From positions 38,938,867 through 39,002,866 of the forward strand of contig CAIIXF020000008.1 of the NCBI GenBank assembly GCA_903813345.2: a stretch of DNA of 64,000 nt, written 5' to 3'. Both the position numbers and the translations under genes were made by a program. A model generated the notes under the pieces. That model did not search any database. It was not told where the DNA came from and saw only the letters and a list, made by a program, of their open reading frames with translations. This stretch comes from Owenia fusiformis. Taxonomy: Eukaryota > Annelida > Polychaeta > Sabellida > Oweniidae. Of the stretch, positions 36,102 through 50,100 are shown one piece after another. Numbering within the stretch: position 1 is the first letter of the stretch; each line of letters begins with the position of its first letter.

Positions 36102-38181
36102 TAATTGAGATGTTTGACCTCGATGGTCGTGTTAGTATTTTGTCTTTGAAATTATCACCCAAAAATATATAAAAATAATGCCAACGTTCTTTTTAATATC
36201 ATATTTTTCAATCATTTTTTTGTTTAAAAAGGAGAATACACTTCAATAGTACAGATAATATATTTGTTTCATTCCCAAAATGTTTGCAAATTTCATATCG
36301 AAAGGATAGGTATCGATATGGTGAACTGAATTCAACAATGTTTTTTCTCTTAAACAATTTATAGGAAACATTCTGTAAAAAATACGGTCCTTTATGCAAT
36401 GTTGACTGACTGGCATCAATGTAATGCAAAAATTACTTATATATATTTTATATAACTGTCTTTGTTAACATATTTTATTTTAGTGCAACTGTTTTTTTGT
36501 TCCTTTCTACCAATTCTTGAGAATGAAATAAAATGTCTGAAATCTATGCAGGAGTATCACTTGCTGTCCAAAATACGTTTAACGCCAGTGCGCTAATGCG
36601 GCGATAAAAAACAATTACATAACGTTCAAAAAACATATGTTACATGTAAACGAGTCAAATTGTACTTTACAGATATTTTATTTAAATCATTTTTATAATT
36701 TATTTATACCTGAAGTGACAACTGGCGTTAAACGTAACTTGGATATACTGCTCCGTAACGTAAAGATCATGGCACACGTATATCTATGGAGGTTTTTGCT
36801 GAATTCTTTAGACCATTTAGTTGCAATATTTTTCAAGCACGAATGATGTGAGTGGGATTTATTGGTGAAAATTGGCAATACACGTATATTAACAAAGGTT
36901 TGTTGAAAGAGTTCAGTCTGTTTGTCAACTTATTTTACTTCTATACGTAACAAAAGCATCATAATTACGTAGCACCTACCTCAAAGACGATACATAATGA
37001 GGCAAGAGCTACGTTATCATGATGCTTTTGTTATGTAGAAGTAAAACTATTTGAAAAATTTGACTAATCTTTTCACAAGCCTTTCTAATATTATATTTTA
37101 CCAATCTTCCACATGAATAAAATCCCACTCGCAACATTTGTGGTTGACAGTATGTCCAAGTTACGTTTAACGCCAGTGGTGACGTGACACATACTCGATT
37201 GACTATTTCAGAAAGTTTCTACTACAAAGTGCAGTTAGAAATATATTTACACTGTCCGAAATAAGTTTGGCAACCGAATGTACTCGTTTGGTAGAATGTT
37301 TGTTTGTGTCGATGTATAAATCTTAATTTGTTTCTTGACTTGAGGTTATATAGGTTTGTAATTAACCTGTTAACACTTCCAAACATAAATTAAAACATGT
37401 TTTAACAAATGGCCGAGAAGTTGAATTCCTGTTGCCAGACTTTAGAAGGGGTGTAATTTGGTACTTTTTGGCGTTTCGTTATATAATTCACTTAATTAAA
37501 AAGATGCCCACACATGATGAGGTATGAATAAAACGGTAAACTGCTTCTATATACTGCAACATTATATACATTGTGTGGCCTTGTATGTATTGTTAGGATA
37601 AATATTTCAAATGAGATGTCTAATATCAATCTAAATATCATCAAACAAAAGAAATTAAAGAAAAGGCAAAATAGTAAGGCGTTTTGAAGCAATAACACTC
37701 AATGCTATAAGGGTATCAGATCACACATCTCCGCCAGTTGGCAGATCACAGTCTACAACGAAATCGTCATCACTTGATTTTCTGTTGGAGAACGTGTGGA
37801 TACTGCTGCTTTATTAAAAACTTCAAATTCAAAAATCAACCTTAAAGTGACAGTAACATATAGAATGTGTAAATTATCGGAAGCAATTTTTACAAAATTC
37901 ATGATTATTATAATTGATATAATATAGAGCATTATTACTCATACAGTACTTTTCCTGAATCCTAGCATATACTTATCGTTCTCGACAAACGTACATACCA
38001 AATGAAAGCACTTATATATATTTTTCTTCTACTCGAATCGATCGATTTTCATCAAAATGAATTGATAATATTTTGGGGCCCCATAAAATAGTTGGTCTCA
38101 TTTGGAACTAAATATGGGGTCTAACTTAAGACGAGCTGTCCCCTGCCTAAAGCTCCTTCTGAGTCCACTGGTGATGTGTGT
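36102..38181. other. Geneless stretch
   Basis: At 36240-36560 there is a piece of the same dispersed family seen at 5400-5960 and 8870-8960. At about 36940-37050 a block (CAAAAGCATCATAAT and TACGTAGCACCTACC) partly returns inverted. No coding exon was recognised. Confidence 0.5.
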
Positions 38182-41100
38182 TTAGCTCTGCATGTGGCTA
38201 TAGCCACTGTGTGGCCTGTTCCTACTAATACAGTACCCTATAATGACTAGCAGGGCGGCGGCTGCTATGAAGGCGGCTATTACTACAGGAACGATGTCGT
38301 TCGCTTTGTTAGGCGTATCTTTATGATCTGCTGGACACACAGTCACATCTGCAACAGAGACAGCTTAAGTTAGAATTATTTATTTTTAGAGCCCTTTTGT
38401 ATTTGGTGATTTAGAAATATTCATTAAAGTCATACATTTCCGAGTTATTGTAAATAGGAACAAATGGAAAAATCAACCTTAAAGCGGCAGTACCATATAG
38501 AAAGTGTAAATTGTCGGAAGCGAAATCCGCAAATGAACAGGCTGCTATCCAATGATAACTTCTGAGAGCCAGACTAATGGAGGGGAGTGTAATGTACTAG
38601 GGCATACTGTCGACGGTATTTCATTTTTATATATTTCAAACCTGTTGAAAATGCTCCGGAGGCAGGCAGTGCTTCAGCTTGTATCTGTATGTTCTTAACT
38701 GTTGCTGTGACTATATCATTCTTCCCTGTAAACACCAAGTTCTGGGCACTGTCACATCTAAATAAATCACAAATAGCTAATTGAGACTACAGTATCTGCA
38801 ATTAATGATCAGTTTGTTTGCATCGCGTAGGTAGAGTTTGATTTTTTATGTCAACTAGTAATGTAAAAGAGTTCGATTATGCGCCAAAGATATCTGATAG
38901 CATCCTTGAATAGGACCTTAACTTAAGATTCTAACATAGTGATAGCTTTGACAGATATGTAGCGACAACAACCAAAACCATCATAAGAAAAGTAAATCCC
39001 CAATATTCCAAATGATTATTTTACGGCTATCACCATCACAATCCAAATCTACAAAATCGTTTGGTATTCCAATGACTTACTTGTATGTAGAATTCGATTT
39101 TGCACTAAACAGTGTAGCATTTTGTCCAGTTGAGACACTCCAGTGATTGTCTGAAACAAGATAAGCTCATAAACAGTGTAACATTTTGTCCAGTTGGGTT
39201 GTCTGAAACAAGATAAACTCATAAACAGTGTAACATTTTGTCCAATTGAGGGACTCCAGTGATTGTCTGAAACAAGATAAACTCGTAAACAGTGTAACAT
39301 TTTGTATAGTAGAGACACTCCGGTGATTGTCTGAAACAAGATAGACTCATAAACAGTGTAACATTTTGTCCAATTGAGGCAATCCAGTGATTGTCTGAAA
39401 CAAGATGAACCCATAAACAGTGTAACATTTTGTATAGTAGAGACACTCCGGTGATTGTCTGAAACAAGATAAACTCATAAACAGTGTAACATTTTGTATA
39501 GTAGAGACACTCCGGTGATTGTCTGAAACAAGATAAACTCATAAACAGTGTAACATTTTGTCCAGTTGAGGCACTCCAGTGATTGTCTGAAACAAGATAA
39601 ACTCATAAACAATGTAGCATTTTGTCCAGTTGAGAGACTCCAGTGATTGTCTGAAACAAGATAAACTCGTAAACAGTGTAACATTTTGTATAGTAGAGAC
39701 ACTCCGGCGATTTTCTGAAACAAGATAGACTCATAAACAGTGTAACATTTTGTCCAATTGAGGGACTCCGGTGATTGTCTGAAACAAGATAAACTCATAA
39801 ACAATGTAGCATTTTGTCCAGTTGAGAGACTCCAGTGATTGTCTGAAACAAGATAAACTCATAAACAGTGTAACATTTTGTATAGTAGAGACACTCCGGT
39901 GATTGTCTGAAACAAGATCAACTCATAAACAGTGTAACATTTTGTTCTGTTGAGACACTCCAGTGATTGTCTGAAACAAGATAAACTCATAAACAGTGTA
40001 GCATTTTGTCCTGTTGAGACACTCCAGTGATTGTCTGAAACAAGATAAACTCATAAACAGTGTAACATTTTGTCCTGTTGAGACACTCCAGTGATTGTCT
40101 GAAACAAGATAAACTCATAAACAGTGTAACATTTTGTCCAGTTGAGGCACTCCAGTGATTGTCTGAAACAAGATAAACTCATAAACAATGTAGCATTTTG
40201 TCCAGTTGAGAGACTCCAGTGATTGTCTGAAACAAGATAAACTCATAAACAGTGTAACATTTTGTATAGTAGAGACACTCCGGTGATTGTCTGAAACAAG
40301 ATAGACTCATAAACAGTGTAACATTTTGTCCAATTGAGGGACTCCAGTGATTGTCTGAAACAAGATAAACTCATAAACAGTGTAACATTTTGTATAGTAG
40401 AGACACTCCGGTGATTGTCTGAAACAATATAGACTCATAAACAGTGTAACATTTTGTCCAATTGAGGGACTCCAGTGATTGTCTGAAACAAGCTAAACTC
40501 ATAAACAGTGTAACATTTTGTCCAATTGAGGGACTCCAGTGATTGTCTGAAACAAGATAAACTCATAAACAGTGTAACATTTTGTCCAATTGAGGGACTC
40601 CAGTGATTGTCTGAAACAAGTTAAACTCATAAACAGTGTAGCATGTTGTCCTGTTGAGACACTCCAGTGATTGTCTGAAACAAGATAAACTCATAAACAG
40701 TGTAACATTTTGTCCTGTTGAGACACTCCAGTGATTGTCTGAAACAAGATAAACTCATAAACAGTGTAGCATTTTGTCCAGTTGAGACACTCCAGTGATT
40801 GTCTGAAACAAGATAAACTCATAAACAGTGTAACATTTTGTCCAATTGAGGGACTCCGGTGATTGTCTGAAACAAGATAAAATCATATAACAGTGTAACA
40901 TTTTGTCCTGTTGAGACACTCTAGTGATTGTCTGAAACAAGATAAACTCATAAACAGTGTAATATTTTGTCCAATTGAGGGACTCCAGTGATTGTCTGAA
41001 ACAAGATAAACTCATAAACAGTGTAGCATTTTGTCCAGTTGAGACACTCCAGTGATTGTCTGAAACAAGATAAACTCATAAACAGTGTAACATTTTGTCC

Positions 41101-44100
41101 AATTGAGGGACTCCGGTGATTGTCTGAAACAAGATAAAATCATATAACAGTGTAACATTTTGTCCTGTTGAGACACTCTAGTGATTGTCTGAAACAAGAT
41201 AAACTCATAAACAGTGTAATATTTTGTCCAATTGAGGGACTCCAGTGATTGTCTGAAACAAGATAAACTCATAAACAGTGTAGCATTTTGTCCAATTGAG
41301 GGACTCCAGTGATTTTCTGAAACAAGATAAACTCATAAACAGTGTAACATTTTGTATAGTAGAGACACTCCAGTGATTGTCTGAAACAAGATAAACTCAT
41401 AAACAGTGTAACATTTTGTCCAATTGAGGGACTCCAGTGATTGTCTGAAACAAGATAGACTCATAAACAGTGTAACATTTTGTATAGTAGAGACACTCCA
41501 GTGATTGTCTGAAACAAGATAGACTCATAAACAGTGTAACATTTTGTATAGTAGAGACACTCCAGTGATTGTCTGAAACAAGATAAACTCATAAACAGTG
41601 TAATATTTTGTCCAGTTGAGACACTCCAGTGATTGTCTGAAACAAGATCAACTCATAAACAGTGTAACATTTTGTATAGTAGAGACACTCCGGTGATTGT
41701 CTGAAACAAGATAAACTCATAAACAGTGTAATATTTTGTCCAGTTGAGACACTCCAGTGATTGTCTGAAACAAGATAAACTCATAAACAGTGTAACATTT
41801 TGTCCAGTTGGGTTGTCTGAAACAAGATAAGCTCATAAACAGTGTAACATTTTGTCCAGTTGGGTTGTCTGAAACAAGATAAACTCATAAACAGTGTAAC
41901 ATTTTGTCCTGTTGAGACACTCCAGTGATTGTCTGAAACAAGATTAACTCATAAACAGTGTAACATTTTGTATAGTAGAGACACTCCGGTGATTGTCTGA
42001 AACAAGATAAACTCATAAACAGTGTAATATTTTGTCCAATTGAGACACTCCAGTGATTGTCTGAAACAAGATAAACTCATAAACAGTGTAACATTTTGTC
42101 CAATTGAGGCACTCCAGTGATTGTCTGAAACAAGATAAACTCATAAACAGTGTAACATTTTGTATAGTAGAGACACTCCAGTGATTGTCTGAAACAAGAT
42201 AAGTTCATAAACAGTGTAACATTTTGTATAGTAGAGACAATCCAGTGATTGTCTGAAACAAGATAATTTCATAAACAGTGTAATATTCTGTTCACTTGAG
42301 ACACTACGATGATTGTCTGAAACAAGATGAGCTTATAATAACAGTGTAATATTTTGTCGAGTTGAGACACTCTAGTGATTGTCTGAAACAAGATCAGTTC
42401 ACCATCAGTTTTTGTCGAAGGGACTAGATCGATATAAAGATTGGAGCAATGGTCTGTCTGTCTGTAGCTATACTGTTGTTTATATATATGAAATATTGGG
42501 CAATTCACAAAAATCAGTGTATTGTCTTATAGCAATAAGAATTACAAGAATTCTAATTGTATGAAAGTATGCATGAATGATTGATCTAAAATGTCAAGAA
42601 TAAATGGTATTTCAGGAAAACATTATTTGTCTCAAGAATACGCTCATTAACAAGAATACTCTCTAAAATTTCAATTGACTCTGACGGATTAATTCCTGAG
42701 AAATGAAATATGTAAATGTGTTTAGTTTTTTCCTGGACAATCTATGAAAAATATTTGAAAAACTACATTTATTAAAATTTGAGAGGGCATTGAAACGTGG
42801 AAACCAATGGTAAATTGGTAAATATTCCATGTTTATGAGCAACGGTGTATACGGTGTATATCTCTAATATGACAGACCTCTACTCCTATACGACATACAG
42901 GGTGTTACAAAAGTAACAGGACTGGTGCTGGCATTTTGTTAAATATGCACCGATTGTCTTCAAAATATTACATAATGTACTTTCATGTTTCGTTACTAAG
43001 ACTGCAAAGTTTCGACAAAATATATGTAACTCGGGTAGAGTTATGGTTGCTATAGTAACATGACATCGCAATACCCGGGGCAACATTCCACGCAAAAAGT
43101 TACAGAGACATTAAGCATTTTGTACATCCCATATCATCTTCTACATGCCATATCAAAGTTGAAATGCAACAACTGGCGGGAACTACATTTGTTTTACATC
43201 ATTTGATATTCCTATGTATCCTCTACTTTGAAAAATAGGCTCCTCTTTGGTCAGTACAAGAGTAGTACTCTGTATCCATGACCCAAACACATAAGTGTGA
43301 ACCCATTTGAGGACATGACACGCAGGGAGAAGGCCATTCTCATCTTTAAAGGTATGACATGATATTAGCATTCCGTTCTCAAAGTAAAAATTAGACATTG
43401 CATGATCAGAAGAGTATGATGCATGGTTTTAGACCTCAATACCTAGCTCCTCTATAGCTGCGTGGTATTTAATGATGACCTGCGGGCAGGCGCGCTATCA
43501 AGGTGGATGACTGGCTTCAAATTGGGTCTTTTCAAAAACTCAACAGTGAATTGTTCAGACTGTTATACATAGTGATATTCCAGGAAATTGAATAAATATT
43601 ATCATTATGAAATTATACTTGAATCTGAGTTGTATAGCAACATTTTACAACAAAGCAACTAATAAAATAAACAAGAAATGTTGTTTTATAATGAATTAGA
43701 TACTTTCTTCAGTAATACAAGAATGTTAGATGTCACATTTTAAGGAAAAAAGTTGCCCCGGGTATTGGGATGTCATGTTACTATAGTAACCATAACTCTA
43801 AGCGCATTTCATCATTTTTTTCTGAAACCTAATAACTTTACTTGCAATACTTCAAAGTACAATTTGTAAAAATTTGAAGACACTCAGTGCAAAATTGACA
43901 AAATGCCAGCACCAGTCCTGTTACTTTTGGAACACCCTGTATACTGCCATCTTTACGTTAATCTAGCACATATGCTTATTTTCGGCCTGCTTGACAAATA
44001 ATATTTACAAAACAGATTTTATATGGCACTAATAGAATAAATAATGATATTCTGCAAAATTCTATTTTCCTAACCTGGAGTAGAAAATATCCTACCTACA

Positions 44101-47100
44101 CCTACCTTTTTGAGCATCTTGAAAAACCGCTTGATCTTTGGTGTCGTAGTTAAACTGTATCTTCGTTACATAGGTTACTGCAGTAGTCTACATGTACAAA
44201 GAAAATCAGTGAGCATGAAAACTTTGTACAACATTTAAAAATAGGTACATAATAGTTTTAATGCTTGGTCTTGGGCATATTGAGCAATGAGGACACCATG
44301 TGCAACAACTTAACGATGTACACTAATCATTGTAAATTCTAATTCTAAAAATCATAATCTATACAAATTAACTAGATGATTATTTGGCAATGTACATGTA
44401 TGTGTGTTTATATTTATGTTTACCAATTTGAGCAAAATTAACTTTGTCATTTCCAACCTATCGTAATTTAAGATTCAAACATGCAAAGCTTTAACATACT
44501 CCCCAAACGGGACTTCTGTTTTCCAAACTTATTGAGGGGTGTACATACCTGTGTAAAGCTCATAATGAGAATATAGTGTTGATCGCCCCATGACAGTTGC
44601 AATTTAGCGCCATCTTTCTTTGTACCACACTTGGAGCCATTAGTGCTAGCACCTTGGGGCACCTCCAGGTACGTCACACGACTGTCCGACTGTAACACAT
44701 ATTAATTATACATGCAACTACACAGAGTGTAATATATTGCAAGTAACGATAACAAGAAAACCGCAAACTTCCTGCAGAAAGACCTAGTTTTTGCTCGAAG
44801 CAAAAAGTGTTCACCACCAAGGTTTACTGTATCTCCCTAAATTATTATTACTCGGTTATAAATTACGCATACACCCCCTCTATAAGTTTGGCATTTGGAA
44901 ATTTCCATCGATAGCATATCCAAGCATTTCAATGTTTAAATTTTAATTTTGTTCCTTAATTACAAAAGTTCGGAAATCTATGACTTAGATTAATTCTTTT
45001 TAAATCCCAAAACAGGCTTTAATAAGTGATCCGAAAGAGAACATCTGTTTGCCAAATTAATTGAGGGGTGTATAATATACACTGTATATCGTCATAATAT
45101 CAATGTGATAATAATAGTACCTTATTATTTTGTGTAACAATATTATATGCGATTGCCATTTTAAGATTAAATGCTGCTTTGATGCACGGTTGTCCCTTCG
45201 ATGACGTCACTGTGAAGGAAGGTGGTCCTGAAGGGGGCGTCGTAGGAGACGCTGTAGGTTGGGCTGGTGAAGTTGTTGGAACAGGAGCTGGAAATAAAAT
45301 TGTTACATTAATGTTAAAGTACAAATCAATTTGTTCAAACATTTTGTACATTTTTAATTTTTTAACATACCTCGAATTTGTCTTTGAGTTTGAAATTTAT
45401 CACAGGAGATAAGTATATGCATCTCACAAAGTTGATGAAGGCATAAAATTGGCAGCGTACTTTAACATAGATGAAATATGATTGAAATGATACCAATATG
45501 TATTGCGTAATCTATGGATTAACTATTTTATTGGAAACTACAATCAAGGAAGTTAGAAGCATGATTGAAAAGGGGTGGAATTGGAAATTGACCAGGGTCC
45601 CAAAATGTTGTCATACAAATCCTTTTTGGGCTTTTTGAAATTTCTTTTGGATCAAAATGTTACTAAGAAGGATCTTATAGAGTAATACGTACACCACCCA
45701 TGACAACCGGAAGTCGGATAGCTCGGGAAAGCCTTTTCATAGCTAAATCTTAATTTTGTTTCAAGACTGGATATGCATAACTGATGAATTTACAGGGTGG
45801 GCCAAAAAACAATACACAAGCTTAAAGGTGAATATTATATGATATACGTACATGCATGTTAAACCATATGCCATTCATTACATATCATTTTAAAGAAAAT
45901 TTCCTAATAACATGGCACCATCCGATTGAAAAAAAACTTTCTTTTTTTGTGGAGTTATTGGGGAGCCAAAATACTAATTTCCCTCCATTTTCAACAATTT
46001 GGAAATCCGCAGTGAATAATCTTTTGGTTGCTCATGAAACCCCGTATGTCGAGTGTAGCCTCTTACACCACTGGAAAACAAAAGTGCTTCAATCGAACAG
46101 TGTCATATTGTTAGGAAATGATTGATCTTTAAAGTAATATATAATACATGGCATGGTTTAACATATGTCATATGATATTCATCTTTAAACTTGTGTATTG
46201 TTTTTTGGCCCACTTTGTATAAAAATTGCGTGCATTTTATTTAATAACACATGGCCGAAAGATAAATTGCAGTTGACTTTTGGAAATAAATACAGATCAT
46301 AATGCCAAGCTGGCTTTTTGCACAATTGTATTACCTTTGACATTTAGAAGAGAGCCTATAGTTCCATCTAAAATTACATGACATTTGATAACATATATAA
46401 GCTAACACAATTATTTATCTGAGTGCAGCACATTTAGCGCGTTAAGTTTGTAGTAAAGTAAAAACAAGGAACCCAAAAGGATCATTAATCATAATTATCG
46501 TATTAATCATGAAATCATATTATCAATCCAAGGTGGATAATAATTTGACAATCAAGGCGTGGGATTAATCATGAACAGAGACGCGTGTTTTATGTCTCTT
46601 TATCCATCAATGCGATGCGGACAATGGAGGTTGAAACTCCAATTGGGAGTTAAGGTTCTGCTATGTAGTATATAATACATTTTGCTTTAGATTCTATTTT
46701 TATAAATTGATGACACATGTAAATATGTCATACCTGGTCTATCAGTGGCCGTTGATGTTGTACGTACTTCCGGTGCATCAGTCTTGACTTCTGGATTCTT
46801 TCCTTTGCCATCACCAGCTTCCTTGGTATCGCCAGGATCCGCATTACCAGCAGCATCTTTAGGATCGTCATCATCATTCTTGGCATCTTCTGGAGCCGTA
46901 TCATCTAAAGTTTTAATATTTCCAATGTTTTCACCACCTTGTTCATGTGTAATAGATGGGTCCTCTTTGTTTTTCGGAGTATCATTTTCATTGGCTTCAC
47001 TTTGAACCTGAAGAACTGAAATACAAAAGATGATCTTAGGAAACACATACAAAACTTTTTGTTAATTTCATTCAAACGATTTTTGACATCGCTAATGGAA

Positions 47101-50100
47101 TTTTATTTTTCCAAAGGTTAAGGTGGCGTTTTAGCCCATCCAGTGTAGAGTGTCAACAAATGCCTCGGATTCTGATCGGAATGAACTGGTCTTGTCATAA
47201 ACAGTGATGTTGTTCACCAATACAGCACCTCCCCATGCTGTTACATTTTCTTGTACAGAACGATATGTGCCAATAATGTGCGTGGGCGATGCTTCCTCAA
47301 GGCACATCATATATGCTGCCTGATTGACAACATTACCTCTTTCTCTCCAGCTTCTATTTCCAATCATATCGTGTTTCGGTGTTGGGGTATAACTCCCATG
47401 GATCTGCCTCAATGTCCTCTGATGGGGTGACAATCATGGCATCCTTCACAATTTGCTTTGCACTAGCAGCAGCACCTGACATGCCTGATACTGCATAAGT
47501 GGTATTTCATCCGAGTGGTCGATTTGCCGAATAGTCAATTCTATAGTTTTTCTAATTTTAATTTTCCTAGTCTAATGACAAGAAACTTCTCATTGGCAAA
47601 AATTAGTCAATATGCGAATTAAGTGATTAAGCAAAATCACCACTTATAAATAGAGTATTATTCTTCACGTTTCATTCAGAGACGTATCCATCTTTGTAAA
47701 CTGTGCTGATGGTGAACATAAAAATGCTAAAATTAGTGGTCTAAGAAGAAACTTCCGGTCTACAAATTTTGGATGATGAGCGTGCCCAAGGGTCGTTGCC
47801 AAACTTATGAAGGGGAGAGTAAATTGTTACAGTATAGAGAGATATGGAAACATAAACGCACTCAAATATCCAAATGGAAAATCTCAAAAGCAGGAAGATA
47901 TGTTAACATTGAAAGTACTAACAGTTCTGAGAAAACAAACCCCAAATATCAATATCACATCACAACCAATAATCTAACGTATAAAGAATTAGTGTAAGAC
48001 AAGAGGCGACGATTAATTTTCAATAATGTTTATCAACAATGACTGTACGTGCTTATTATCTCAGCTTATGTAACAATTGAAATGTTAGACATCGATAGAT
48101 ATTCTTTAATCTCTATGGTAATACAATACAAACGGGGTTCTATATACCAGAGGGGACTACTTCAAATCATGCAGTTCAGTTTTGCATGATTTTATGATAA
48201 TCAAGACCATTATCATGGTCGCCATAGCAACCAACCAAAGAATCGCAAATGACGTTTCGTTAAATAATTATCTGGATAAATTGCTAGGTTCTAGCTAGGT
48301 TACTTAATTGTAATTTATAACCGTAAACCCATAGTAAACCTAGATACGCTACTATAGCGATCAAATGTGATAAAACGTAACACTTGATTACAATACCATT
48401 GTACAAGGGCTCAATACATTGATATACATTCAAAACATCATTTTTAATTACATCCATGGATCATATTTCTAATTTTCCGGCATTTCTAAAACACAGTTTC
48501 TACATGAAGTTAATTGTCTGATTGTTTTCTTATATGGAAGTTCCTCTCGCTTCGCCTTATTTCGCGTTTTCAATTACTCTGGTTGTATTTTATTCTGCAG
48601 AGGTTCGTGTTGTTCTCAATTAGTAACGCATAGTCACGGTGTATAACCCAAACGCTCCTACATGCACGACGGAGCGTTTCATTTATGCGGAAACGCTCCA
48701 GAGCGAAATAAAATGGCGGCTAATGAAGATTTCACTATGACCGTCAGTATTGTTTCTCTCGTTTCTCTTACATATCATATGTTATGGTGAAATATTATGT
48801 ACCATTCGATGAACAATACCGTGAGCAAAGATCTTATTTATTCAACTTCTGGTGGTAAACTGTTATTTGCTTGATCAAAGCTCCGTAGTGTAGATCGAAC
48901 GAATCTGAAGATGACGATTTGACCACAAATTACGAATTAAACTAGTATTTCTATGAAAACGTTAATCTTTCTGTTAAAGAAGTAGATCACAAACTCGTAT
49001 ATTCTCATTTCCTAAAATCCCAGTCCATATGCATTACTTGTTCTCAAGAAATCGCTTGTTTTCCTCGAAACGCTCCGTCGATTTAGAGCACAATTATAGA
49101 AACGCTCTTACCATTTTGTTTTGATATCATTTTCAGATTATTAGAGAAGAGTTCCGAATCGAATCTTTCTCTCAAAAACGTGTTGTACTTGTTAGGCAAA
49201 TTGAAACATATGAACCTGGTGGTGCTAAACGTGCAACTAGCTGATTTAAGCCTACATTAGATGATGTCATGCCTACATGTGTGCTAAATCATAAAACTAC
49301 AGAAAAAAAAGAAAATTTATATGTGAATTAATCTTTCTTCTTTTGATGCCAAGGGGTATAATAGATCTTTTCTTTCTCTTCCTGAAAAGGAAAGGCAAGC
49401 TATATATTTCCTAAACAGATCTAGACTACCGGAGCGTTTCCAGTTTACTGTGTTAACCAGATCGGAGCGTTTCTTGAATATGAGAATGTCATCATTTTTA
49501 AGACTGGATTTTCGGTCATCAAATCACTAATACGATAATGTATGGTGCGTTGAAGCATTGGAATTTGACTAAAATAAACGTTGGTGCTCTAATCTTGGCT
49601 CAACTAATCACATATATCGACAAAAGGGGTTTTGACCGGTAGAATGACAAATACGTTTTTGGATTTTGATAACTATACTGCTTCGTACAGCTCTTCCTAA
49701 TTGCTTCAAACGTCAACAGCCAGCCAAGTACAACATGAATATCACACCCATCGAATGGTATACTCGAAATATGTAACTCATACCTCTTATTCCCATTATT
49801 GGGGAAATCGTCAGACGGCTCATTATTCCCGCCAGCCAGTTTTCCTACTTCGGAGCGTTTCTTTGTTTAATTTCAGTAATGAAACGCTCCGTCGTGCATG
49901 TAGGAGCGTTTGGGTTATACACCGTGATAGTGGTACGACATGGCGGATGCGAAATGCCATTAATGGTTAGTTTCATTATTAATGTAATTTTACTTTATCT
50001 AGTAATTTGGTTTCTAGTGTATTCTTGTGGTTAACAAGGTATTATACCACTCTAAGTCCAATTACAGTTGTATAACATGGGTCTATAACAACGATATAGA

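Noticed and set aside
39049-41272. Several 86-121-residue minus-strand open frames with repeated SCFRQS and NWTKCYTV words
   Set aside because: They are read-through of the 64-bp array in rotating frames. The true coding frame there is only the 70-nt LAMP exon 6.
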